64,000 nucleotides of DNA from Streptococcus mitis (GTDB lineage: Bacteria > Bacillota > Bacilli > Lactobacillales > Streptococcaceae): contig NZ_JPFV01000012.1 of assembly GCF_000722685.1 (NCBI RefSeq), positions 62,001 through 126,000 on the forward strand, given 5' to 3'. The notes beneath the pieces were generated by a model. The model was not told where the DNA came from, searched no databases, and saw only the letters and a program-made list of their open reading frames with translations. Below, piece after piece: positions 32,324 to 41,894 of this stretch (position 1 is the first letter of the stretch; each line of letters opens with the position of its first letter). The position numbers and the translations under genes are program-made.

Positions 32324-32336
32324 AACGTTCGTAAAT
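32324..32336 (-). promoter_or_regulatory. Candidate PurR box upstream of fhs
   Basis: Minus-strand ATTTACGAACGTT matches 11 of 13 positions of the lactic-acid-bacterial PurBox AWWWCCGAACWWT and is about 55 bp upstream of the likely start of transcription. PurR activation of fhs is known in Lactococcus; here it is inferred. Confidence 0.35.
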
Positions 32337-32442
32337 ATTCCTTGTTTTTAAGGTTTTTAGAGACCTTTCTTAAATTTTATATGGCTTTATAGTTTGAAAC
32401 TATAGTAAATCTCCGTTTTTACCAAAAATTTATCGCTTTCAT

Positions 32443-32471
32443 TTTACTTACCGTTTATTTTTGTGTACAAT
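32443..32471 (+). promoter_or_regulatory. Promoter abutting coaB
   Basis: TTTACT (32443-32448) and TACAAT (32466-32471) are 17 bp apart. The -10 box ends 6 bp before the coaB ATG, predicting a leaderless or nearly leaderless transcript; no Shine-Dalgarno is present. Confidence 0.5.
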
Positions 32472-32477
32472 AGTGCT

Positions 32478-33167
32478 ATGAAAATTTTAGTTACATCGGG
32501 CGGCACCAGTGAAGCTATTGATAGCGTCCGCTCCATCACTAACCATTCTACAGGTCGCTTGGGGAAAATCATCACAGAGACCTTGCTTGCTGCAGGGCAT
32601 GAAGTTTGTTTAATTACGACAAAACGAGCCGTGAAGCCAGAAGCCCATCCCAACCTAATCATTCGAGAAATTAACAATACCAACGACCTTCTTCTAGAAA
32701 TGCAAGAACGTATTAAGAATTATCAGGTCTTAATTCACTCAATGGCTGTGTCTGACTACACTCCTGTTTATATGACGGGGCTTAATGAAGTTCAATCTAG
32801 CTCCAATATAGAAGAATTTTTAAGCAAGCAGAATCATCAGGCTAAGATTTCTTCAACTGATGAGGTTCAGGTTTTGTTCCTGAAGAAAACACCCAAAATC
32901 ATCTCTCTAGTCAAGGAATGGAATCCTGCTATTCATCTGATTGGTTTCAAACTGCTGGTTGATGTTTCCGAAGACCATCTGGTTGACATTGCTAGAAAAA
33001 GTCTTATCAAGAACAAAGCAGACTTGATTATCGCAAATGACCTGACTCAAATTTCAGCAAACCAGCATCGTGCTATCTTTGTTGAGAAAGATTATCTTCA
33101 AACGGTTAACACTAAAGAAGAAATTGCAGAACTCCTCCTTGAAAAAATTCAAGACTATCATTTTTAG
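32478..33167 (+). CDS. coaB: Phosphopantothenate-cysteine ligase CoaB (stand-alone)
   Basis: CoaB joins cysteine to 4'-phosphopantothenate in coenzyme A synthesis. Streptococci encode it separately from CoaC rather than as the fused CoaBC. The 229-residue protein has the N-terminal nucleotide-binding motif ILVTSGGTSEAIDSVRSITN and the SMAVSDY segment. I use ATG 32478; the frame is open a few codons earlier, but those fall inside the -10 box. It is the first gene of coaB-coaC-panT, 11 bp before coaC. Confidence 0.93.
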   Translation: MKILVTSGGTSEAIDSVRSITNHSTGRLGKIITETLLAAGHEVCLITTKRAVKPEAHPNLIIREINNTNDLLLEMQERIKNYQVLIHSMAVSDYTPVYMTGLNEVQSSSNIEEFLSKQNHQAKISSTDEVQVLFLKKTPKIISLVKEWNPAIHLIGFKLLVDVSEDHLVDIARKSLIKNKADLIIANDLTQISANQHRAIFVEKDYLQTVNTKEEIAELLLEKIQDYHF

Positions 33168-33178
33168 AAAGGAAAGCT

Positions 33179-33730
33179 ATGGCACATATTCTCTTGGCTG
33201 TAACGGGCTCAATCGCCTCTTACAAGTCGGCAGATATAGTCAATTCTCTAAAAAAACAAGGTTATCAAGTCACTGTCTTAATGACTCATGCTGCTACAGA
33301 GTTTATTCAACCATTGACACTACAGGTACTCTCACAGAATCCTGTCCACTTGGATGTCATGAAGGAACCCTATCCTGATCAAGTCAATCATATCGAACTT
33401 GGAAAAAAAGCAGATTTATTTATCGTGGCCCCTGCAACAGCTAACACTATTGCAAAACTAGCCCACGGCTTTGCGGACAACATGGTAACCTGTATGGCTC
33501 TGGCCTTGCCAAGTCATATTCCCAAACTCATCGCACCAGCTATGAATACAAAAATGTATGACCATCCAGCAACTCAGGCTAATCTGAAAACATTAGAAAA
33601 CTACGGCTATCAGCTGATTGCTCCAAAGGAATCCCTACTAGCTTGTGGAGACCACGGACGAGGGGCCTTAGCTGACCTCGCAATTATTTTAGAAAGAATA
33701 AAGGAAACTCTCGATGAAAAAACGCTCTAA
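33179..33730 (+). CDS. coaC: Phosphopantothenoylcysteine decarboxylase
   Basis: CoaC decarboxylates 4'-phosphopantothenoyl-cysteine to 4'-phosphopantetheine, using FMN. The 183-residue HFCD flavoprotein has ILLAVTGSIASYKSADIV, the catalytic His in LTLQVLSQNPVHLD/NHIELGKKADLFIVAPATANTI-type segments, the PAMN motif (IAPAMNTKMYDHP) and the flexible cysteine flap (LLACGDHGRGAL). The AAAGGAA site sits before ATG 33179. Its 3' end overlaps the next gene by 17 bases. Confidence 0.95.
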   Translation: MAHILLAVTGSIASYKSADIVNSLKKQGYQVTVLMTHAATEFIQPLTLQVLSQNPVHLDVMKEPYPDQVNHIELGKKADLFIVAPATANTIAKLAHGFADNMVTCMALALPSHIPKLIAPAMNTKMYDHPATQANLKTLENYGYQLIAPKESLLACGDHGRGALADLAIILERIKETLDEKTL

Positions 33731-34277
33731 TATTGCGCCCATTGCTATCTTCTTTGCAACCATGCTTGTGATTCACTTCCTGAGCTCACTTATCTTTAAC
33801 CTTTTTCCATTCCCAATCAAACCGACTATCGTTCATATTCCTGTCATTATTGCTAGCATTATTTACGGTCCACGAGTTGGGGTTACACTTGGATTTTTGA
33901 TGGGGCTTCTTAGCTTGACCGTTAACACAATCACGATTCTGCCGACAAGCTACCTCTTCTCCCCATTTGTACCAAACGGAAACATCTACTCAGCTATCAT
34001 TGCCATCGTTCCACGTATTTTGATTGGTTTGACTCCGTATCTAGTTTATAAACTGATGAAAAATAAAACTGGTTTGATTCTAGCTGGTGCCCTTGGTTCA
34101 CTTACCAACACAGTCTTTGTACTTGGTGGAATTTTCTACCTTTTTGGAAATGTCTTTGATGGTAATATCCAAAAACTCCTAGCAACTGTTATCTCAACAA
34201 ATTCGATTGCTGAATTAGTTATTTCCGCAGTTCTAACCCTAGCCATTGTTCCAAGACTACAAACCTTGAAGAAATAA
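33714..34277 (+). CDS. panT: ECF transporter S component, probable pantothenate transporter PanT
   Basis: A 187-residue protein with about six membrane helices and the small-residue pattern of ECF substrate-binding subunits (HIPVIIASIIYGPRVGVTLGFLMG). It starts within coaC and is in the same operon as two enzymes that use phosphopantothenate, so pantothenate is the likely substrate, to be taken up with a shared EcfAAT module encoded elsewhere. This function is inferred from family and operon. A terminator follows. Confidence 0.85.
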   Translation: MKKRSNIAPIAIFFATMLVIHFLSSLIFNLFPFPIKPTIVHIPVIIASIIYGPRVGVTLGFLMGLLSLTVNTITILPTSYLFSPFVPNGNIYSAIIAIVPRILIGLTPYLVYKLMKNKTGLILAGALGSLTNTVFVLGGIFYLFGNVFDGNIQKLLATVISTNSIAELVISAVLTLAIVPRLQTLKK

Positions 34278-34317
34278 AAACAATCTCCGCTTTCATACTT
34301 GAAGGTGGAGATTTTGC
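34274..34317 (+). terminator. Terminator after the coaB-coaC-panT operon
   Basis: CAATCTCC and GGAGATTT arms flank complementary internal segments (TTCA...TGAA), forming an imperfect hairpin followed by a short T run. Confidence 0.6.
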
Positions 34318-34392
34318 TCTATATCGTTACTATTATTAGTGAAATCTTTACAAATATTTAATTTAAAATGACCTATAAACTTAAGTAAATCC

Positions 34393-34421
34393 TTGCTTTA
34401 TTGTCTTGTTTATTGTACTAT
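34393..34421 (+). promoter_or_regulatory. Promoter for niaX-niaR
   Basis: TTGCTT (34393-34398) and TACTAT (34416-34421) are 17 bp apart. An overlapping TATACT (34419-34424) could serve as an alternative -10. The NiaR operator begins within the -10 box. Confidence 0.45.
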
Positions 34422-34443
34422 ACTAATGTATATACAGCTAAAA
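34421..34443 (+). promoter_or_regulatory. NiaR operator
   Basis: The 23 bases beginning TACTAATGTATATACAG fit the reported pneumococcal NiaR consensus (TACWRGTGTMTWTACASYTR and flank) at all but one position as I recall it. It covers the -10/start region of the niaX-niaR operon, so NiaR probably represses its own operon when niacin is sufficient. Confidence 0.65.
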
Positions 34444-34453
34444 GGAGATTCTT

Positions 34454-34981
34454 ATGAATACACGGAAAAAGACACAATTTATGACAATGACTGCCCTCTT
34501 AACGGCTATTGCGATTTTGATTCCAATTGTTATGCCTTTTAAGATTGTCATTCCTCCTGCTTCCTATACTTTAGGAAGCCACATCGCTATTTTTATTGCC
34601 ATGTTCTTATCGCCCTTAATGGCTGTTTTTGTCATCCTAGCCTCTAGTTTTGGATTTTTGATGGCTGGCTATCCCATGGTTATCGTTTTTCGGGCTTTTT
34701 CCCATATCTTTTTTGGGACTTTGGGCGCTCTTTACCTACAGAAATTTCCCGATACCCTAGATAAAGCAAAATCTTCCTGGATTTTCAACTTTATTTTGGC
34801 TGTCGTTCATGCCCTTGCTGAAGTATTAGCCTGTGTCCTTTTTTACGCAACTTCCGGTACCAATGTAGAAAATATGTTCTATGTTCTATTTGTGCTAGTT
34901 GGATTTGGAACAATTATCCATAGTATGGTAGACTATACATTAGCACTAGCTGTCTATAAAGTGCTTCGAAAACGCCGGTAA
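34454..34981 (+). CDS. niaX: ECF transporter S component NiaX, niacin uptake
   Basis: A 175-residue membrane protein with five to six helices (MTALLTAIAILIPIVMPFKIV, GSHIAIFIAMFLSPLMAVFV, then IVFRAFSHIFFG) of the NiaX/YqlD-like ECF S family. It binds niacin and works with the common ECF energising module. Assignment is supported by the NiaR-type operator upstream and by niaR starting 11 bp downstream. Streptococci of this group cannot make NAD de novo, so uptake is essential. ATG 34454 has an AAAGGAG site. Confidence 0.9.
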   Translation: MNTRKKTQFMTMTALLTAIAILIPIVMPFKIVIPPASYTLGSHIAIFIAMFLSPLMAVFVILASSFGFLMAGYPMVIVFRAFSHIFFGTLGALYLQKFPDTLDKAKSSWIFNFILAVVHALAEVLACVLFYATSGTNVENMFYVLFVLVGFGTIIHSMVDYTLALAVYKVLRKRR

Positions 34982-34992
34982 AAGGAAGAACT

Positions 34993-35508
34993 ATGACAAA
35001 AGATCGCAAACAAGCCCTGCTCCAACTCTTGAAAGAAGCTCCTAAAGCCCTCAATGGCCAAAGTTTGGCTGAACATTTTCATGTCACACGTCAGGTCATT
35101 GTCCAGGACATTGCAATTTTGAGAGCCGATGGCGCTCCTATCCTATCCACCAATCGTGGCTACGTCTATAAGCAAGTTGATGTCAATCCATACGTCCACA
35201 AACTTTTCAAAGTTAAACATGAAGTTGAAGAAATCGGGCAGGAACTCCTTGCTATCGTAGACAATGGTGGACGTGTTCAAAATACCTTGATTGACCATCC
35301 CGTTTATGGAGAAATTGAAACCTTGCTGAAACTGTCTTGTCGCAGAGATGTGCAACATTTTCTAGAACAAGTCGAGCATTCAGACTTTAGACCACTGTCT
35401 GAATTAACAGATGGCATCCATTACCACCTAGTCGAAGCTGAAACACAACAAGACCTCCACTATATCGAGGAGGCCTTGGATCAACTTGGTTATTTAGTAA
35501 AAGACTAG
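34993..35508 (+). CDS. niaR: Niacin-responsive transcriptional repressor NiaR
   Basis: A 171-residue repressor: N-terminal winged helix-turn-helix (ALNGQSLAEHFHVTRQVIVQDIAILRA) and a C-terminal 3H domain named for three conserved histidines (seen in YVHKLF, DHPVYGE and GIHYHLVE). It represses niacin salvage and uptake genes when nicotinic acid is present. It is co-transcribed with niaX and probably autoregulated through the operator upstream of niaX. Its 3' end overlaps that of convergent mutX by 4 bp. Confidence 0.93.
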   Translation: MTKDRKQALLQLLKEAPKALNGQSLAEHFHVTRQVIVQDIAILRADGAPILSTNRGYVYKQVDVNPYVHKLFKVKHEVEEIGQELLAIVDNGGRVQNTLIDHPVYGEIETLLKLSCRRDVQHFLEQVEHSDFRPLSELTDGIHYHLVEAETQQDLHYIEEALDQLGYLVKD

Positions 35509-35972
35509 AAGATTTTCTTCTCCCAATCATCTTCTGTACGGCGAGGGTAGAAAAATTCAGATTTGTCCGGAGCTTCCATCATTTCCATCAAAGGTAACAT
35601 ATCATAGGCCAGATCCAAGTTTGGAATCTGGTCTTTTTGCACCCAAGAAACTTCTCCCTCTTCTGAAGATTGAAGAGTTCCAGTAAACTCTGTCGCCTTA
35701 TAACAAATGACAATATAGCGCCCACCAGTATCTAGTGGCCAATTTTTAATGCCGACAAGTTGAGGATTCTGGATAGTCAATCCTGTTTCTTCATAAATTT
35801 CACGAATGACTGACTCTGCGAAAGACTCGCCATTTTCTACATGGCCTCCAGGAAAGGCATAGCCAGACCAGCGATTGTTTTCAGGGGCGCGATACTGCAT
35901 CACCACGCGCTGAGTTTCGATGTCTTCAATCAGACAAATATTTGTTAAAATCGTTAATTGGGAACGGGACAT
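35505..35972 (-). CDS. mutX: NUDIX hydrolase MutX (8-oxo-dGTP diphosphatase)
   Basis: MutX removes oxidised dGTP from the nucleotide pool, preventing A:T to C:G transversions. The 155-residue protein contains the full NUDIX box (GGHVENGESFAESVIREIYE then ETGL), and the ends match pneumococcal MutX from memory. This species produces much peroxide, which makes the role important. It is the last gene of a uvrB-GNAT-mutX series, 72 bp after the GNAT gene. Confidence 0.93.
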   Translation of the reverse strand: MSRSQLTILTNICLIEDIETQRVVMQYRAPENNRWSGYAFPGGHVENGESFAESVIREIYEETGLTIQNPQLVGIKNWPLDTGGRYIVICYKATEFTGTLQSSEEGEVSWVQKDQIPNLDLAYDMLPLMEMMEAPDKSEFFYPRRTEDDWEKKIF

Positions 35973-36044
35973 AAATTTACTCGCTTTCTAATTCATTAAA
36001 TTTTCAGACTTGGTACCAAAGATATTAGCTTTTACTTTTTAAAA

Positions 36045-36533
36045 TTATTTAGAATAGAATACCATCCGTTTTTCCTTCATAGGCTTTCCAAGTTCAAGTA
36101 TCTTTTCTTGTCCATCAAAAGTAAAACCTATTTTTTGATAGAAAGCAATGGCGCGCTTATTATCTTTCAATACCCATAAGAAAATTGCAGAAAAATGATC
36201 AAGAGTAGTCAAAGCTGCTTTCACTAACTTTTGTGCGATTCCTTTTCCGTAATAATCTTTTAAAACATATAAAGCGATAATTTCACCAGCTTGAATAGTC
36301 TCATCACGAAAGTTACCATAACTGATAAAACCAACTACCTTCAGGCCATCCATCGCAATCAATGTATTTTCTGGATACTTTTGACTAAAGAGTCGACACC
36401 TTTCTAATGTCATTGTCTCCTGAAATTCTGCAGGCAAAAAATCATCATAAGCCTCTCTCCACGTTTGCCAGTGAACTAGGGATTTACCTTCTATCTCTTC
36501 AGGAGTTTCCATTAATTTGATAATAACCGTCAT
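36045..36533 (-). CDS. GNAT family N-acetyltransferase
   Basis: A 162-residue GNAT-fold protein with the acetyl-CoA-binding region IIALYVLKDYYGKGIAQKLV and the C-terminal FYQKIGFTFDG. The acyl acceptor is unknown; it could be a small amine or a protein N-terminus. It begins 14 bp after uvrB on the same strand and is probably co-transcribed with it. Confidence 0.9.
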   Translation of the reverse strand: MTVIIKLMETPEEIEGKSLVHWQTWREAYDDFLPAEFQETMTLERCRLFSQKYPENTLIAMDGLKVVGFISYGNFRDETIQAGEIIALYVLKDYYGKGIAQKLVKAALTTLDHFSAIFLWVLKDNKRAIAFYQKIGFTFDGQEKILELGKPMKEKRMVFYSK

Positions 36534-36547
36534 TTATTTTCTTCTCC

Positions 36548-38536
36548 TTAATCCAAGGCCTTGACTTCCAGCATCATATCACGAATCTGGGCTGCTAGTT
36601 CAAAGTCAAGCACTTCAACGGCTTCTTGCATTTGTTTTTCGAGTTTCTTGACCAGTTCTTTGCGCTCTTGTTTGTTAAGGCTATTGATGTCAACTTCCTT
36701 GTCCTCTTCCTTAGCAACTGCCTTGGTCACAGCAATCAGGTCACGGATTTCTTTCTTGATTGTCTGAGGCACAATACCGTGTTCTTCATTATAAGCCATC
36801 TGGATCTTCCGACGGCGGGCAGTTTCATCAATGGCACGTTGCATAGACTGAGTAACCGTGTCCGCATACATGATGACATGGCCTTCACTGTTACGGGCAG
36901 CACGACCAATGGTTTGGATAAGACCACGCTCGTTGCGAAGGAAACCTTCCTTGTCAGCATCGAGAATAGCTACAAGACTCACTTCAGGAACATCAATCCC
37001 TTCACGAAGGAGGTTGATTCCGACCAAGACATCAAAGACACCCAAGCGCAGGTCACGGATAATCTCCGTCCGTTCCAAGGTCTTAATATCCGAGTGCATG
37101 TACTTAACCTTGATCCCCATTTCCTTGAAGTAGTCGGTTAAGTCCTCTGCCATTTTCTTAGTCAAAGTTGTGATAAAGGTTCGTTCGTTCTTTTCTACAC
37201 GGGCATTGATTTCACCTAAGAGGTCATCAATCTGTCCCATTGTCGGACGGACTTCCACCTCTGGATCCAAAAGTCCCGTTGGACGAATGATTTGCTCAAT
37301 CACTGTCTCTGTCTGTTCATTTTCATAGTCACCAGGTGTCGCTGAAACGTAAACAATCTGGTGCACATGACTTTCAAACTCCTCACGACGTAAAGGACGA
37401 TTGTCCAAGGCTGACGGCAAACGGAAACCATAATTAACCAGCATTTCCTTACGAGAGCGGTCTCCATTGTACATGCCTTTGATTTGTCCCATAGTCATGT
37501 GACTCTCATCAATCATAATTAAGAAATCATCTGGGAAGAAGTCGAGAAGCGTATAAGGAGGCTCTCCTTCGCTACGTCCATCCATATGGCGTGAGTAGTT
37601 TTCAACCCCGTTGGTATAGCCCATCTCACGTAACATCTCAATATCATACTCTGTTCGCTGTTTCAAACGCTGGGCTTCAAGCAGTTTGCCTTCCTTTTCA
37701 AAGACAGCTAGTTGCTCTTCTAACTCGGCCTGAATCTTGGCAATGGCAACTTCCATGTGATCATCATTGGTCACAAAGTGTGTCGCAGGGAAAATCGCCA
37801 AATGATCCACTTCTCCTAGTACTTGACCCGTCAGAGCCTCAACTTCACGAATACGGTCAATTTCATCTCCGAAAAATTCTACTCTAAAGGCATGTTCATC
37901 ACGGGAGGCTGGAAAAATTTCCACCACATCCCCACGCACACGAAATCTTCCCCGTTGGAAATCAATATCGTTCCGCTCAAACTGGATATCCACCAAGTCA
38001 TTCAAGAGTTTATCACGAGAAATTTCAAGACCTGGACGGAGACTCACGACACTGTCGGCGTATTCCTTTGGCGAACCCAAACCATAGATACAAGAGACTG
38101 AGGCCACGACAATAACATCATTACGCTCCAAAAGGGCTGAGGTAGCTGAGTGGCGGAGCTTGTCAATCTCGTCATTGACAGAACTATCCTTTTCAATATA
38201 GGTGTCGCTAGAAGGGACATAAGCTTCTGGCTGGTAGTAATCATAGTAAGACACAAAGTACTCAACAGCATTTTCAGGGAAAAATTCCTTAAACTCCCCA
38301 TAGAGCTGTCCTGCCAGAGTCTTATTGTGGGCGATGACCAGAGTTGGTTTATTGACTTTGGAAATGACCTGACTCATAGTATAGGTCTTCCCTGTTCCAG
38401 TCGCCCCCATCAGAATCTGAGCTCTTTCTCCACCCTCGATATTATCTACCAACTGCTCGATAGCTTGGGGTTGATCTCCTGATGGTTGATATTTTGATAC
38501 TAGTTTAAATTGATTATCTGTAATGCGATTGATCAT
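36548..38536 (-). CDS. uvrB: Excinuclease ABC subunit B
   Basis: UvrB is the damage-verifying helicase-like subunit of nucleotide excision repair. The 662-residue protein shows the Walker [12 protein letters not shown], the beta-hairpin region ([20 protein letters not shown]), DESH in [12 protein letters not shown], helicase motif [11 protein letters not shown] and the C-terminal UVR domain ([20 protein letters not shown]) that contacts UvrC. It heads the series with GNAT and mutX. Length and motifs are complete. Confidence 0.98.
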   Translation of the reverse strand: MINRITDNQFKLVSKYQPSGDQPQAIEQLVDNIEGGERAQILMGATGTGKTYTMSQVISKVNKPTLVIAHNKTLAGQLYGEFKEFFPENAVEYFVSYYDYYQPEAYVPSSDTYIEKDSSVNDEIDKLRHSATSALLERNDVIVVASVSCIYGLGSPKEYADSVVSLRPGLEISRDKLLNDLVDIQFERNDIDFQRGRFRVRGDVVEIFPASRDEHAFRVEFFGDEIDRIREVEALTGQVLGEVDHLAIFPATHFVTNDDHMEVAIAKIQAELEEQLAVFEKEGKLLEAQRLKQRTEYDIEMLREMGYTNGVENYSRHMDGRSEGEPPYTLLDFFPDDFLIMIDESHMTMGQIKGMYNGDRSRKEMLVNYGFRLPSALDNRPLRREEFESHVHQIVYVSATPGDYENEQTETVIEQIIRPTGLLDPEVEVRPTMGQIDDLLGEINARVEKNERTFITTLTKKMAEDLTDYFKEMGIKVKYMHSDIKTLERTEIIRDLRLGVFDVLVGINLLREGIDVPEVSLVAILDADKEGFLRNERGLIQTIGRAARNSEGHVIMYADTVTQSMQRAIDETARRRKIQMAYNEEHGIVPQTIKKEIRDLIAVTKAVAKEEDKEVDINSLNKQERKELVKKLEKQMQEAVEVLDFELAAQIRDMMLEVKALD

Positions 38537-38612
38537 AAAAATCCTCTCTCCATGTGCTATTCCTATTTTAGCATACTTACAGCATTTTCACGAAGAAAAG
38601 GACGGATCGAAG

Positions 38613-39566
38613 TCACATCCTTTCATTTTCTTTCTTTAATTGATAGCCAAGATAGACAATCAGTAGCAACAAGACTAGACTTGTCATAATAGAACCTTCT
38701 ATGCCAAAAGAACCTCCTGATAGCCAGCTCTGATCGCCTTGTGGTAAAAATGTCATCAAAGACGTTCCTGACTGCTGACCACTAACTAAAATCCCAAAGA
38801 GATTTCCCTGTGCGAAATTCCAAGCTCCATGAATACCACCTATACCCCATATAGTATCTGTTTTAAGAAGATATAGGGACATGGCAACTCCAAATAAGAA
38901 GAGATTCACTAGAGATAGAGGTGTTAAACCAGGATTCCCCATATGAAGTATGGTAAAGAATATGCTAGATATGACAACAGCAAGTTTTAAATTGGTTCTT
39001 GAGGACAATTGTGGAAGGAGCCATGCACGGGACACCACTTCTTCTGCTGTCCCCTGTAAAATCCAAAATGGGATAGTAAAGACAACAAAGAAAAACGAAT
39101 AAGGATTCAAGCGAATGGACTCCAAACGATATTGCCCCAAAGCTATTAAACCTAGCAAGGTCAGAAGAAAAAGTGCCAGACCCAGACCAAATCCTTTCAG
39201 AAGATTGCTGAGGCAATTCTCTCTATAAAATCCTAAAGTTCGAATAGGTCTTTTCTCAACTTTTCTTGCCCATCTAAACACAGTGTTAAGAATAAAACCA
39301 AAAGACAGCAATTCTAAAATTAAACGAAAGTCACTTGTTTTATCCGTCAAGCTCGCCAGCAAGTTTTGGAAGTAGCTTGCAAGATTTTGACCAGCCTCTC
39401 CAAAATTTCTAGCAAGTCCGATGAGAGCTAACAAGCTAATACCATAAAAAGTATATGCAACAAACTCTCCTATAAAGACAAAAACAAAGGCTAACAAGGG
39501 GCTTGTGTAAATATTTAAACTCATTTTTGAAGCCTGGAAGTCTTTAAATATTCTTTTGTTCTTCAT
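38613..39566 (-). CDS. CPBP family intramembrane glutamic endopeptidase
   Basis: A 317-residue membrane protein with about eight hydrophobic segments and all three CPBP (CAAX protease/Abi) motifs: EEVVSR (E175, E176, R180), FTILH (H208) and HGAWN (H246, N250). Such proteins are intramembrane proteases, sometimes providing bacteriocin self-immunity or processing peptides. There is no bacteriocin gene nearby, so the role is unknown. It is in a single-gene context between uvrB and the divergent glnP. Confidence 0.88.
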   Translation of the reverse strand: MKNKRIFKDFQASKMSLNIYTSPLLAFVFVFIGEFVAYTFYGISLLALIGLARNFGEAGQNLASYFQNLLASLTDKTSDFRLILELLSFGFILNTVFRWARKVEKRPIRTLGFYRENCLSNLLKGFGLGLALFLLTLLGLIALGQYRLESIRLNPYSFFFVVFTIPFWILQGTAEEVVSRAWLLPQLSSRTNLKLAVVISSIFFTILHMGNPGLTPLSLVNLFLFGVAMSLYLLKTDTIWGIGGIHGAWNFAQGNLFGILVSGQQSGTSLMTFLPQGDQSWLSGGSFGIEGSIMTSLVLLLLIVYLGYQLKKENERM

Positions 39567-39671
39567 ATCCCTGTCCTCTTTTCTTCCATCATATACTATT
39601 ATTATAGCACTTTATAGTAGCAATTCAAGAAAGAATCTATGTTATATTTTCTAACATAAAAACCTCATGAT

Positions 39672-39699
39672 TTGCATTTTTTTGTTTTTCTGATATAAT
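39672..39699 (+). promoter_or_regulatory. Promoter for glnP-glnQ
   Basis: TTGCAT (39672-39677) and TATAAT (39694-39699) have a 16-bp spacer, and TGA precedes the -10 as an extended element. The start codon at 39729 follows an AAAAGGAG site. Confidence 0.7.
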
Positions 39700-39728
39700 G
39701 GGAAAATATTCGGAAAAGGAGACTAAAA

Positions 39729-41894
39729 ATGAAGAAAAAATTTCTAGCATTTTTGCTAATTTTATTCCCAATTTTCTCATTAGGTATTGCAAAAGCTGAG
39801 ACGATTAAGATTGTGTCTGATACCGCCTATGCACCGTTTGAGTTTAAAGATTCAGATCAAACTTATAAAGGAATTGATGTTGACATTATCAACAAAGTCG
39901 CTGAGATTAAAGGATGGAACATTCAGATGTCCTATCCTGGATTTGACGCAGCGGTAAATGCGGTTCAAGCTGGTCAAGCTGACGCAATCATGGCAGGAAT
40001 GACAAAGACTGCAGAACGTGAAAAAGTTTTCACCATGTCTGATACTTACTATGATACAAAAGTTGTCATTGCAACTACAAAGTCACACAAGATTAGTCAG
40101 TATGATCAATTAAAAGGTAAAACTGTTGGTGTTAAAAACGGAACTGCCGCTCAACGTTTCCTTGAAACAATCAAAGATAAATACGGTTTTAGCATTAAAA
40201 CATTTGATACTGGTGATTTGATGAACAACAGCTTGAGTGCTGGTGCCATTGATGCCATGATGGATGATAAACCTGTTATCGAATATGCCATTAACCAAGG
40301 TCAAGACCTCCATATTGAAATGGATGGTGAAGCTGTAGGTAGCTTTGCTTTCGGTGTGAAAAAAGGTAGCAAATACGAGCACCTGGTTACTGAATTTAAC
40401 CAAGCCTTGGCTGAAATGAAAAAAGATGGTAGCCTTGATAAAATCATCAAGAAATGGACTGCTTCATCATCTTCAGCAGTGCCAACTACAACTACTCTAG
40501 CAGGATTAAAAGCCATTCCTGTTAAGGCTAAATACATCATTGCCAGCGATTCTTCTTTTGCACCTTTTGTTTTCCAAAATTCAAGTAACCAATTTACTGG
40601 TATTGATATGGAATTGATTAAGGCAATCGCTAAAGACCAAGGTTTTGAAATCGAAATCACCAACCCAGGTTTCGATGCAGCGATTAGCGCTGTTCAAGCT
40701 GGTCAAGCAGATGGTATCATTGCAGGTATGTCTGTCACAGATGCTCGTAAGGCAACCTTTGATTTCTCAGAATCTTACTACACTGCTAATACCATCCTCG
40801 GTGTAAAAGAATCAAGCACCATTGCTTCTTATGAAGATTTAAAAGGGAAGACAGTCGGTGTTAAAAACGGGACTGCTTCTCAAACCTTCCTAACAGAAAA
40901 TCAAAGCAAATACGGTTACAAAATCAAAACCTTCGCTGATGGTTCATCAATGTATGACAGTTTAAACACTGGTGCCATTGATGCCGTTATGGATGATGAA
41001 CCTGTCCTTAAATATTCTATTAGCCAAGGGCAAAAATTGAAAACCCCAATCGCTGGAACTCCAATCGGTGAAACAGCCTTTGCCGTTAAAAAAGGAGCAA
41101 ATCCAGAATTGATTGAAATGTTCAACAACGGACTTGCAAACCTTAAAGCAAACGGAGAATTCCAAAAGATTCTTGATAAATACCTAGCTAGCGAATCTTC
41201 ATCTGCTTCAACAAGCACTGTTGATGAGACAACTATCTGGGGCTTGCTCCAAAACAACTACAAACAACTCCTTAGCGGGCTTGGTATCACTCTTGCTCTA
41301 GCTCTTATCTCATTTGCTATTGCCATTGTTATCGGGATTATCTTCGGTATGTTTAGCGTGAGCCCATACAAATCTCTTCGTGTGATCTCTGAGATTTTCG
41401 TTGACGTTATCCGTGGTATTCCATTGATGATTCTTGCAGCCTTCATCTTCTGGGGAATTCCAAACTTCATCGAGTCTATCACAGGTCAACAAAGTCCAAT
41501 TAACGACTTCGTAGCCGGTACTATTGCCCTCTCACTCAATGCAGCGGCTTATATCGCTGAAATCGTTCGTGGTGGTATTCAGGCCGTTCCAGTTGGTCAA
41601 ATGGAAGCCAGCCGAAGCTTGGGTATCTCTTATGGAAAAACCATGCGTAAGATTATCTTGCCACAAGCAACTAAATTGATGTTGCCAAACTTTGTTAACC
41701 AATTCGTTATCGCTCTTAAAGATACAACCATCGTATCTGCTATCGGTTTGGTGGAGCTCTTCCAAACTGGTAAGATTATCATCGCCCGTAACTACCAAAG
41801 TTTCAAGATGTATGCAATCCTTGCTATCTTCTATCTTGTAATTATCACACTTTTGACTAGACTAGCGAAACGCTTAGAAAAGAGGATTCGTTAA
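39729..41894 (+). CDS. glnP: Amino-acid ABC transporter with two fused substrate-binding domains and permease
   Basis: A 721-residue fusion: signal sequence (about 1-23), first SBP_bac_3 domain (about 25-250), second SBP domain (about 265-490) and an ABC permease domain with about five helices (about 505-715), with the EAA loop [21 protein letters not shown]. The two binding domains are clearly paralogous (both contain NPGFDAA/YPGFDAA and AGQADxIxAGM). Tandem domains tethered to the permease occur in lactococcal GlnPQ, which imports glutamine, glutamate and asparagine. The substrate here is inferred. Its stop overlaps the glnQ ATG. Confidence 0.92.
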   Translation: MKKKFLAFLLILFPIFSLGIAKAETIKIVSDTAYAPFEFKDSDQTYKGIDVDIINKVAEIKGWNIQMSYPGFDAAVNAVQAGQADAIMAGMTKTAEREKVFTMSDTYYDTKVVIATTKSHKISQYDQLKGKTVGVKNGTAAQRFLETIKDKYGFSIKTFDTGDLMNNSLSAGAIDAMMDDKPVIEYAINQGQDLHIEMDGEAVGSFAFGVKKGSKYEHLVTEFNQALAEMKKDGSLDKIIKKWTASSSSAVPTTTTLAGLKAIPVKAKYIIASDSSFAPFVFQNSSNQFTGIDMELIKAIAKDQGFEIEITNPGFDAAISAVQAGQADGIIAGMSVTDARKATFDFSESYYTANTILGVKESSTIASYEDLKGKTVGVKNGTASQTFLTENQSKYGYKIKTFADGSSMYDSLNTGAIDAVMDDEPVLKYSISQGQKLKTPIAGTPIGETAFAVKKGANPELIEMFNNGLANLKANGEFQKILDKYLASESSSASTSTVDETTIWGLLQNNYKQLLSGLGITLALALISFAIAIVIGIIFGMFSVSPYKSLRVISEIFVDVIRGIPLMILAAFIFWGIPNFIESITGQQSPINDFVAGTIALSLNAAAYIAEIVRGGIQAVPVGQMEASRSLGISYGKTMRKIILPQATKLMLPNFVNQFVIALKDTTIVSAIGLVELFQTGKIIIARNYQSFKMYAILAIFYLVIITLLTRLAKRLEKRIR

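Noticed and set aside
38613..39566. CPBP protease as bacteriocin immunity system
   Set aside because: No double-glycine leader peptide, bacteriocin or dedicated transporter gene is nearby.
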